Shown: positions 1-9,216 of the stretch, one piece after another
How positions within the stretch are numbered: position 1 is the stretch's first letter
How the letters are laid out: every line of letters begins with the position of its first letter
Source of the DNA: Blakeslea trispora
Taxonomy: Eukaryota > Mucoromycota > Mucoromycetes > Mucorales > Choanephoraceae
Reading direction: 5' to 3'
Length of the DNA stretch: 64,000 bases
NCBI GenBank assembly: GCA_025331445.1
Contig: JAIWNE010000008.1
Location: 506,001-570,000 of the forward strand
Position numbers and translations under genes: made by a program
The notes under the pieces: generated by a model
What the model saw: the letters and a program-made list of their open reading frames with translations, nothing else
Told to the model about the DNA's origin: nothing
Database searches by the model: none

Positions 1-2
1 AA

Positions 3-401
3 CATCAGATGGATCTTAGATTGAACAATGATTTAACTCATCAAGAGTTTGGTTATGGTAGCGATTTGGGTCCAAAGCCGTTCAACAATGTAATTGTGAA
101 TCCTTCTCTTCCATTCCAGCAGCAGCAGCCTCAACCATTTCATAATGCTCCCCGACCTTCTTTTATGTCTGGCTTTAGGGAGCTCCCTATGAACATGATG
201 GGTCATATGCCACCTCCCCCACATCATCACCCAAACATGATGGGGGCACCTATTCCACCTTCACTTCACCCCATGGGATTCCAAAATAACAATTATCAGG
301 CTCAACATCCTCACACACAACAACAAGGGCCTTATTCACCCCACCATCATCCTCCCCCTCCCCCTCCTCCAGGCATCTTTGCAGAAGAAAACCGTCCATA
401 A
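3..401 (+). CDS. 3' end of a His/Pro/Gln-rich protein (5' end outside window)
   Basis: The reading frame is already open at the left edge (positions 1-2 belong to an earlier codon) and ends with TAA at 399-401, so this is the C-terminal 132 residues of a longer protein. The sequence is low complexity: Gln runs, several His clusters, Met/Pro-rich stretches and a final run of prolines. No folded domain or catalytic motif is visible. Such tails are common in fungal RNA-binding proteins and transcription regulators, but nothing here identifies the family. It converges on the TPR gene at 517-1346, with 115 bases between the two stops. The first ATG in frame is at 9, but there is no reason to think it is the true start. 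Confidence 0.6.
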   Translation, partial: HQMDLRLNNDLTHQEFGYGSDLGPKPFNNVIVNPSLPFQQQQPQPFHNAPRPSFMSGFRELPMNMMGHMPPPPHHHPNMMGAPIPPSLHPMGFQNNNYQAQHPHTQQQGPYSPHHHPPPPPPPGIFAEENRP

Positions 402-516
402 CAACAATCCATATACTCTTTGCTTATTTTACATGCATAAAAAAAATGTATACATGCTAATTATTATTAGTATCTAAATTACCTGTACGAAGACAATAAA
501 AAAAAATTGCTATTCT

Positions 517-1346
517 TTACTTGTTTACAAAATTCATACTATAACCACCACTTCCATTTGGATCTGGTGTAAATTGAAAGTTGTCGGTAGAGAGCCCAAA
601 CTTGCCTAGCAAAGTGTTGCCTAAGTCCTTTAATTTACCCATCATTTCCTCTTTTTCTTGCTCCATCTTGGTTTTGATCTTTCCTGGCAGTTCTTGCTTT
701 GCGCGCTTGCATTCTCTGAGGGTATATGCATCTTGTGCTTGCTTTTGCAATTGCGTGTAGTCATCAAGAGCGCTCGACATGGCACTGGAAGTGCCCAGTC
801 TTTCATTTGCTTGTGCTCGACGGAGTAGAGCTTTCAAATAAGTTGAATCTAGTTCTAGCGATCGAGTGCACATATCGCGTGCTTCTTTGTATTGATCTAG
901 TTTTAGGTGACATGCTGCAATGTTGCTAAAATAGATGGCACGCTCTTTCCCTTGCGATTCTGGACATACCATGAGCGCATTTTCATATTCAGCAATGGCT
1001 CTCTGATATTCTGATTGAGCAAATAGTTCGTTGCCTTTTGTTTTGTATTCTGAAGCTTCGCTTAAAAGTTGCTATTGCATCCATACTGTCAAATCAGAAA
1101 TCTCGGTTGTACGTGCTCCATCTCTTGGCTTTTGCTCAGTTACCTTGAGTTCTTCAACTTGGTAATCGGTACTGTCGTAAAAGATGTCGCCATCTTGATC
1201 AGTCTCTCCTTTAAGCTCAACAGCTACGTCTTCTGTCGAGTTGCTTTCTATCTCGATGAGTCAACTCGGGTAGTTCACAAAGAGTTTACAAGTACCAACT
1301 TACTTGTCTGTAAATCTTGTTCATGTATTTCCTCTATGATGGCCAT
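517..1346 (-). CDS. TPR protein, TTC1-like
   Basis: Three exons, 1346-1304, 1247-1144 and 1071-517, join in phase to give 233 residues. The N-terminus is short and acidic. The rest holds three consecutive tetratricopeptide repeats, starting near KTKGNELFAQSEYQRAIAEY and continuing through FSNIAACHLKLDQYKEA and LDSTYLKALLRRAQANERLG. A charged Lys/Glu helix follows, then a conserved C-terminal tail (LKDLGNTLLGKFGLSTDNF). That order and tail match TTC1, a small co-chaperone-type TPR protein that in animals binds Hsp70/Hsp90 C-termini and G-alpha subunits. Chaperone binding is family knowledge, not visible here. Both introns are about 55-75 nt with GTAAG/GTAAC donors. The ATG at 1344-1346 was chosen because exon 1 ends at a perfect GTAAGT. 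Confidence 0.85.
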
Positions 1347-1644
1347 TATCAGCAGTTACGAAAGACTTGTATTAACAAAGAAAGAAAGAGAAAAAACAAT
1401 AGAATTTGGAGACACTTGATTTTCTCTTAAAAGCTGAGTGAAAAGTTGCATTGTCTAGTGCACAAAAGTGTAAGCAGAAAAAATCAATGTTATTTCCCCA
1501 TCTCTTTTTATAAAAATATAAGCATATTAGATTTATTTCAGATCAACAATCAATACAACAAACACACTTCACTGCTACTGTATGTTTGCCAACAATAACA
1601 GTTTCTTTTTGTCATTCAAACAAACAGCAGTTCGACTGTATTTA
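1347..1644. other. Spacer between two minus-strand genes
   Basis: Three hundred bases separate the pyrophosphatase stop from the TPR gene start. They must hold the 3' UTR of the former and the promoter of the latter. The sequence is AT-rich with short A and T runs; I see no further gene or recognisable site. Confidence 0.5.
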
Positions 1645-3016
1645 TCAGATATCACTTTCTGTTTGATTATTAGGAAAGAAATACCATTTGTTGACTATAG
1701 GAGGAACTCTGGTAGGTGGAAGTGGATTCGCCTTTGATATGTGAGTGACAAGATCATTATCAGGGTCGATTCTATAAGGTGAGTCTTTCACTGACAAATT
1801 GACGCTATAGTAAACACAGAGTGAGCAAACGAAACTCTACTTCTTATTTGTACAAGAAGTTCTTACGCCTGAATTGTTTTTTTTGGTTCTGTGCCATTGA
1901 CTAACAACTGCCATTGCTCATGGGTTTCCAATACAATGTTTGTAGCAAATTTCTACATGAACAGTTGAGTTATCATGGGCAATGTATCTCTTTCTTAATG
2001 GTTAGCTAATTCTGTTACCTTATTCTGCGGTTTTCCCTCAAAAGCAATCTCGTTTCTATTCCCACCTGTTGGTACTTTGTATTGTTTGAAGTATATACAG
2101 CTTTGTTCCATATATCCTGGCATATGCTGTTGCACATCTAAAATATCTTTGAGCCAAACACAATTAGCTTGTCACCATACTAAGTTACATTAAGCCTATC
2201 ATTGAGCTTACCATTTAATTGGTCAGCCAAAGGATCATTGATATCAATTGTTACTACTTTCCAGTCTGTCTCCTCTTGATCTATTAGACCAATAACTCCT
2301 AATACTTTGACTTGCTTTATTTGACCAACAGTTGCAACTTCTTGCCCAATCTCAATGACATCAATTGGGTCGTTATCACCACCTTTACCCGTATAAGGAG
2401 ATATGAATTTAGGATTCTCCCAAGTCTAGTTATGAAAAGGAATGAGACATGCTAATTTGCTATATACTACCATCTTGTATAAATATCTAGTATATGCGGA
2501 GAAAAAAATACCTGAGGAAATGCACCATAGTTCCAGGAGTACCCTTTTAGAGGGAAAATATTAGCTACAAACCTGGGCTGCTGGTTTTTCACATCCTGTT
2601 TGATAGGATTGAGTGGCTCTTCTTTGTTGATCTATTTTATAAGATTCAGAAATTGTTACAATCAAAGCGTACATTCGAGTTAATAGTGCTTTTACTTCAT
2701 TCTTGGCATTTGTCCAACGAGGCATCTCTACAATCATGTTGAATATTGTTTTTTCTCTGTTTGCAAAAAGTGGTACGTCATGAAATGCTGAGATGACATG
2801 ATTATCTTTTTCTATGGTACATAAAGTAAATGACAGCTTTGTATCTCCTTTTGCCGTATCATACATACCAAAATAAACTCTATAGCCCAAACTATTTGGT
2901 GATCCTATTGTTCGGGTTGTCACTCCATGTGTATTATATAAATTTGTAGTGGCTAGAGTTGTATCACTGAAGAACAGATACGAAAAAATCACTGCAATTA
3001 CCCTATATAAGGACAT
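1645..3016 (-). CDS. Inorganic pyrophosphatase (family I) with N-terminal signal peptide
   Basis: Seven exons (3016-2869, 2811-2696, 2631-2512, 2425-2212, 2146-2019, 1952-1867, 1804-1645) join in phase to 323 residues. The enzyme hydrolyses PPi to 2 Pi with Mg2+. The eukaryotic family I fold is clear: [33 protein letters not shown], the metal-binding signature [23 protein letters not shown] and the C-terminal VNKWYFF. The body aligns end to end with yeast Ipp1 as I remember it (about 287 residues). Unlike the cytosolic enzyme it begins with a hydrophobic stretch ([16 protein letters not shown], then SDTTLA), a likely signal peptide, and carries N-G-T, N-L-S and N-Q-T sequons, so it is probably secreted or luminal. 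An upstream in-frame ATG at 3064 would add 16 hydrophobic residues; 3016 was preferred because it has AAAA before it and gives a normal signal peptide. Confidence 0.93.
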
Positions 3017-4136
3017 TTTTAGCAGAGATAAAGTTGAAGAAAATGATAAAAGAATGAAAAACAAATTACTTTTATACTAGTATTAGCTGGTTTGGTTGCT
3101 TGGATCAGCGAAAGAAGGAGAAGACAAACCCCGATTGCACTAGATACAGGCTCATGAGATCTAATCTTCCAAATCAAGTTGTAATTCAGGATATAAAGGA
3201 GACTGTTTTAAACATCTGTAATGAATTCAAGAATTGTCTTTGCGTTTGTTTTTTTATCATGTCAATCCAACTAAAGAAATTCATTATATATTTTTTTGAG
3301 ATAGCATAAACTGGGTGACACATAGCACCAATTTCCAAGTCAACAAAGCTTTTTCATCACAACAAAAGTATGACAACGAGTCCAAATACAAAAGGATTCT
3401 ATTTTTTGTAAAGATAGTCAACAAAAACAAAACGTAAGCGTACAGGATCCTGACCAAGAACAAGATTATTGAAAGCAGATAGAACAAATGTGAGCTATAC
3501 CTTTATTTGACGTTCCTGATTTCTAACAAGTCATAATTGTGAAACCCAAATAAGAAAACATAATGTTGTTAACAGAGAAAGCCCCATCTTATTCTTTAGA
3601 AAACTATAGATTCCAGGAGCTATCTTTAACCTTTGAGAGCATAGTTTTTCTTATTACAAAATCTTTTCAGGATTATGATCTTATTTGCAATTTGCGCACA
3701 CACGATCAATGAAACTTACGCGTTGCTTCAACAAGCTTAAAACACCCTACTTAGGTTTGTCCATTAACATATCTTCGTAACAAGCTACAGCTCAAAACAT
3801 AATTAATGAAATTCTATATATGCGTATAGTAATTAGTCAAGAGAAACTGTTCGGAGCATAGACGTGTTTTTGTGTTTGTACACTATTACTGTAGGTACAT
3901 ATCAAGCTACTTTCTGAAGGCAAATCAGATGTATGTTTAGAACAGCTTTTTGTTGTTAGTAAAATCATCCAAGGCATGCCCAACAAACCAATTATTTCTT
4001 CTGCTGCTTTAAATCAAAATATTTTTTCTGCAGGTATTATTCAAACTGGCTTTTAAGACTAGTTTGTAAGGATTCATGCCAATACTTTAGGGAGTCAGAA
4101 TAACAGTCATGAATTAATTCCAACTATTCCTGCTTA
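3017..4136. other. Gene-free spacer
   Basis: About 1.1 kb upstream of the pyrophosphatase gene, ending at the MULE target site. It should include that gene's promoter. Only short open frames without homology or codon bias are present. No repeat or RNA gene was recognised. Confidence 0.4.
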
Positions 4137-4144
4137 AAGGAATA
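4137..4144. repeat. Left target-site duplication of MULE (8 bp)
   Basis: The sequence AAGGAATA lies directly outside the left terminal inverted repeat and is repeated exactly at 8142-8149 outside the right one. Eight to eleven base duplications are usual for Mutator-like elements. Confidence 0.9.
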
Positions 4145-4193
4145 GGTAAACACTCCGTCCACTCCAATGTCCACTCCCTCCAGACACCCCACT
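4145..4193 (+). repeat. Left terminal inverted repeat of MULE
   Basis: Forty-nine bases that match the reverse complement of 8093-8141 with a single mismatch, beginning GGTAAACACTCCGTCCACTC. The TIR is made of short sub-repeats: units of the type GTCCACTCCCT followed by AGACACCCCACT. A second, diverged unit follows at about 4200-4230, outside the strictly matching part. Confidence 0.92.
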
Positions 4194-4611
4194 TTTGTTT
4201 TGTCCACTCCCTAGAGACACTCCATCTTTTTTTAGTAATTCTCTGTTTAATCCTGATAGTATTGACCCCCCATTGTTTACTTTTGAAGTCCAATCTGGTA
4301 GTTTTGAGTTCACTTCTTGAAAAGGAAAAAGCATAGTAATCCAGGAGAAAGCTTTATAGAAACTTGAAAAGATTAACATATGCTCTTATAACTGTGCATT
4401 TTATCTATTTATTCTTGTACCGAGAGATTATTCTGATTGAATCAAAAAATAAATAGAAAAGGGGATGTATATTGTATCTTTTTTATTTCTCTTTGTTGGC
4501 TCTCAATGGTCATGTCAACTCTAAACATTAACTCAGATATTTTTTTATCAGAAAATAGACATATTTTGACACCAACTGTAAAAAAAACTTTTTCTTCCCT
4601 CTACTAACAAA

Positions 4612-7600
4612 ATGACCCAAGATATTCAAACTCATTCAACTTTCTTCAACACGATTGTAAGCAAGAAATACAGCAACAAAAGCGAAATCTACGATGATAT
4701 TCGTCGATTCGGAAAGGAATTCAACGTTGTCATGAGTATCAAGACATCCAAGCCAACAGCCATCAACTACATATGTAAGCATGGTGGCAAGAAGCGCATC
4801 AGATCCGACAGAAATGATCCCTTTAAAGATACCAAAAGCCAGAAAATGCTTTGCGGTGTTTTCATCAACTTTCGTTTTGATGCAATGATTCAGAAATGGA
4901 TTGTCAGCAACTCTCAAGGTCAGCACAATCACAGTATCTCAGAAGACCCAACCAACTACAGCATCAACAGAAAAATGTCTGCTGAACTTGAAGAGAAGAT
5001 TTATGGCTACTTCAAGACTGGAATGAATGCTAGCAGCGTTTATCAAAACTTGATTTCTGATAAAGTGCTCAACGTCACTAAAAAAGATTTAGAAAATCTT
5101 CAGTATCGCTACTTCAACACCCAGCGTAGTAAGATGATGTATGAATATGTCATCGGCCTACAGAACAAAGGATACGAAGTATTCTACAACGTTGACAATG
5201 ACAAAAGAATCAGTGCTGTTTTCTTTGCACTTAAGTCAAACATTGAGCGTGCTAAGAATATGCCTGAAAACTTGGTCATTGATGCTACTTACAAGATCAA
5301 TGCTCACAAGTTGACATTTGTCAACATTGTTGGCACTAGTAGTGTCGAAGGCATTAAGCCTAATACCCTCGTAACTTTTGAGGTTGCTGGTGCATTTATC
5401 AGCGAAGAGGACAACACCCAGTACAAATGGGTGCTTGACTGCCTCAAAAAAATCACTTGGCCTGAAGAGAACCAAGGACCTCAGACGATTACCACCGACA
5501 ATGAGCAAGCATTGAAAAATGCCATTTCCAGTGTCTTTCCTCAAACACATAACATTTTATGTTATGTGCATATGCAAAAAAGACTTGAGGCGAAGCTAAT
5601 GGAGTGTGTTGTTGAAAAAGACAAAGACCGAAGAGATCGCATTCGACAAGAGATCCAGATGCGATATCAAGAAGTTGCATTGAAAGCGATTACTCGTGAA
5701 GAAATGGTAGTTGCAGTTCGCTCGCTGAAGGAACTTTTTGTCAATCAGCCAGATATTTTTTCTGAGGGAGAAAAGGTAAGCGATCAGTAAATAAGCTGAA
5801 TGATGTCTAAACGAGGTTTTGAACATTTAAGAAAAACCTGAAGCAGCTTGATGACGGCAGCCAAGCTCCATTGGTTTATGTGAGTGAAGACGGCAAGAAA
5901 AAAGCAATTGATTTCATTGAAAGGTAAATCTACTTTCTATCAAGTTAAAGTCACTAACTTTGATTTAAATAGCAAAATGGAAGAAGCTGAAAAATGGACA
6001 GCCTTCCATACTTACAAACTTCCTCATTTTGGAAACCGCTCTTCAAACAGAGTAGAAGGCAGCCACTCTTCTTTAAAGAGATTTATTAAGTCTTCATCTG
6101 GTACTATTGTGATGGTCACTGAAAAAATTGATCAATGGTACAGACAAAGGGTACCTATTTTTAATCTGCTGGCAATGCTTTCTTTAACTAATTCATTACA
6201 TTTAGGCAAGAGAAGCTGAAAGCAAGAAAGGCCGAGAAATGTTCTCGTACAGAGGATATTACTGTCAGGAAGAAGACCTGTTTAAGATGTTGCTCCCTTT
6301 GGTCCAAAAGGTTCATTCCTTTGCTATTGGGAAAGTTTTTAACGAACTCGTTAAAATTCGTTCAGCTGAGACCCCAATCAGCTATAAAGCTTGCTTGTGC
6401 TCGGTTAGGTTGCAATATAACCTTCCTTGCAAGCACATTTTGAGCTTGAAAAAAAACCAAGTTCCTTTAAGTATGTTTCCGCGTAGATGGCGATTCAACT
6501 TTGATGAAGGTGAAGAAGGTAAGTTTATATCTACAAATGTATAATTATGTATCTAATATCTTTTAGATTATTTTGCTTCCAAAATGCATACACAAGATGA
6601 CTTGGAAGAATTAGAAGATGAGATTTGTTTGAAGACGAAAGGTAAATGAAGACTGACGCATAATAACAATACAAGATAACACTTTTTTATTAGAAGCAAT
6701 TGTTGATGAAGATGAAGAAATGTGGCTAACAGATGAAGAGAATGACGATGACGACTGTGCAGTTATTGATGCTACCAATGACAGTGACAGAGTCACTCGT
6801 AGTGATGAACCGAAGAAGGGATTCGTGGTCGGTGCTTCAAGAAAGGCCATCATCATGAACTTGGCTAACGAGCTCATTGATCTTCACAGTTCTTTGGAAT
6901 CTATCCAAGATCAAAGAAGATTAGAAGAAAGTGTTGAAAAGTGCATGAGAAGCATTGAAGAAAGAAGAATCGAGAAGGTGCTTCCTCCTCGAAGAAAAGT
7001 CAGTGTTAGAGGACGACCAAAGAATACGAAAAGAAGAAAAACTCACTATGAGTTCTCTTTGGAAAAAGAAAAAGAAGAATTGAAAGAAGTCGCTAAACGA
7101 GAAAAAAAACAACAGGCGAAGAAAGATGAAGGTAATGCTCAAATATAATCATTTCTATTCTAAAACTAAATAATAATTGCGCTTCAAAAATAGAAGCCAA
7201 GGGCAAGAAAAGAAAAGCCTCAGAGGCAAGCTATGGTAAAGATGATTTCGTTTACGAAAGCCCTTTACCTCAAACCAAGCGCTCGCGAGGCAATCTTCCG
7301 CCTTCAATCACTAGCATCCTCAGTCCATCAATCAAGGAATCCGAAGTTACTGATTACCTCAATCCCTTAGGGGATGGTAACTGTGGTTTTAGAGCAGTTG
7401 CCTTCTTGGTGGACAGAAGCGGCTCTAAATACGTGGATGGGGACCAGTATCTGGAAGTCAGATCCAAAATGTTGAAGACTTTGGAAAACATCAAAGACAG
7501 TTACAGGAAGTACTTTCCAAACTTTGATGTTGAAAGACTTCGGACAGTTGTTGCAACAGGGCTAGATAAGAAAGAAATGCCTGAGTGGTTCTACGGGCCT

Positions 7601-7942
7601 GACTGTGCTCAACTGGTTGCAGACACCTATTCTATTCCTGTTTGTATTTACCCTTCTGCTGAACAAGAGCATCCAGGAATTAATCCTGCTATCACCTACC
7701 TGCCATTAAATGTTCCCAAATCAAAATCCAAGCCTGTTGCCATTCATATCCAAAACGGTCATAATGTCCATTGGTATGCAATCAGGCTTGGTATTAACCA
7801 ATCAAATCTCCCACCAGTATACAATCACTACCTCAGAATTGAGGGAAAACTTAAAGAATACGAAACATACTGGAACAAGTGGCGCCAGTTCCCTAAGCAA
7901 CCAAAAAAATTAGAAGCGCCCACTTATATTTACTTAGAATAA
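4612..7942 (+). CDS. MULE transposase fused to an OTU cysteine protease
   Basis: Seven exons (4612-5775, 5832-5923, 5973-6150, 6206-6518, 6567-6641, 6694-7131, 7194-7942) join in phase to 1002 residues. In order: a FAR1/WRKY-GCM1-like zinc-binding region (about residues 45-110, with YICKHGG, MLCGVF and GQHNHS); the MULE DDE domain with VIDATYK (first D), TTDNEQAL (second D), LCYVHMQKRL and NRVEGSHSSLKRF (E); a SWIM zinc finger ACLCSVRLQYNLPCKHIL; an acidic and then basic segment with an AT-hook-like VRGRPKNTKRRK; and a C-terminal OTU domain with the catalytic GDGNCGFRA and NVHWYAI. MULE transposases cut and paste DNA. OTU proteases cleave ubiquitin or related chains. Fusion into one chain rests on the last intron (7132-7193), which joins the two parts in frame. 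All key residues are present. Confidence 0.9.
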
Positions 7943-8092
7943 AATTATAAAGATATCTTTCAGATTTACTAAGGCGTATTTGACATTTAAAAAAGATGGG
8001 GGGAGAGAAAAATAATTACTATCCTGACAAGAAATGTCAACAAGAAAAAGAAAGTGGGGTGTCTGGAGGGAGTGGACAAAAGAAAAAAAATG

Positions 8093-8141
8093 AGTGGGGT
8101 GTCTGAAGGGAGTGGACATTGGAGTGGACGGAGTGTTTACC
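8093..8141 (-). repeat. Right terminal inverted repeat of MULE
   Basis: Reverse complement of the left TIR with one mismatch (C/T in the CCCTC/CCCTT part). Just inside it, at about 8050-8085, lies a second copy of the GTCCACTCC / AGACACCCCACT sub-repeat, so this end has tandem potential binding units for the transposase. Confidence 0.92.
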
Positions 8142-8149
8142 AAGGAATA
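8142..8149. repeat. Right target-site duplication of MULE (8 bp)
   Basis: AAGGAATA, identical to 4137-4144. Confidence 0.9.
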
Positions 8150-8595
8150 TCAACAATTGGAGATGGTAATATTACAATTGACAATACGCATCTTCTTGTT
8201 ATTTATATATATATATGCTATCACCCTTAGACAGTAGCACCAAACGTACTGGGATGAAAAGAAACAATCTACGCCAACTACTACCTGAAAACTAGGCATA
8301 AATCACAACTTTGGCCCCTATTACGAATTTAACATTATCTCCTGAACGCCTTTTTAGAAAGCAGAGCAGTTGTTAGAATCCATCTTAAAAGAATGCAACG
8401 CAAGTGGAATTTTTTTAGCCGCCTCTCTCTTCAGATGTCTCTTATCAATACATTTGAATGCAAGGCCTGCTTTTATTGAAAGGTGTTATAGTTACTGATG
8501 AATGTCAATGCACAACATTATATCCTAAACCTTTTGCAAAACGAAAGAATAAATAACTACAATAAGCCAACGTATCTTTTTTAAAAAAGAAAGGC

Positions 8596-9216
8596 TTGTG
8601 TTCGAATAACCGAACAAAGCAAACATGTTTGTACCTCAAGTGTAGAAACAGTCTTAGCAATCAAATTCAAGAAGCAGAAGCTTCTATCATATTTCTAATT
8701 CGCAGTGTTTCCTCTGACTCTGTTTTAGACACTAAATTGCACTTCACGTATTTCAAGAACATGGATGATAAAGTTATGTTAGATGACCAGAATGCTAATG
8801 GATTAAGGTTTCTTCAATCCATATGCTTGATCGCTACTTGCTTGGATATAAATGACTTGCACCTAGAGATCAAGGGCCAAAGTATCAACTTTGTACATGG
8901 TGTAGCTTGCTATTGTGATTGTTGCACCTTCATGATACAGCAATCTTATTTGAATGATATCTTTTTAGAGCATATTGTCAGGTATAATGTAATTGAAGTT
9001 TTACAGAGTTGCTTCCTAAGCGAAAAAAAAAGAATAGCAAAAAAAGATGTGTGCCTTGAGTCATCTATAATGAATCAAAACGAAGCACAACAATACAGTT
9101 CAAGATTGTTAGTAAATAACTTTATTTCTCTACAGCAAGCAATTGACTATTTTGATCGTCTAAAAGAATGCCACTGGACTTTGAGGCCATTGCATCGGCT
9201 TCTCTTAAATCGATAG
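8596..9216 (+). other. Uncertain open frame of 206 codons
   Basis: A 618-base open frame in an AT-rich spacer. It has no ATG until about 8761, and its last 95 bases run antisense to the 3' end of the ArfGAP gene. The product would be Cys/Leu-rich with no domain I recognise. It could be a small lineage-specific gene, a gene remnant or chance. It is listed only because an open frame this long is uncommon in sequence of this composition. Confidence 0.2.

Larger units (their letters stand above)
4145..8141 (+). mobile_element. Complete Mutator-like DNA transposon (MULE) carrying transposase-OTU gene
   Basis: A 3997-bp element bounded by 49-bp terminal inverted repeats (one mismatch) and an exact 8-bp target-site duplication AAGGAATA. 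It contains one gene, 4612-7942, whose seven exons form an uninterrupted 1002-residue frame. The intact frame, perfect TSD and near-identical ends suggest a recent insertion and possible autonomy. The element sits in the spacer between the pyrophosphatase and ArfGAP genes and breaks no recognisable gene. Classification as MULE rests on the encoded transposase (see the CDS) and on the TSD length. Confidence 0.93.

Noticed and set aside
7146..7406. OTU protease as a separate gene with its own start
   Set aside because: The exon from 7194 joins in phase to the transposase, and there is no ATG upstream of the GDGNC motif to start a separate complete OTU domain.
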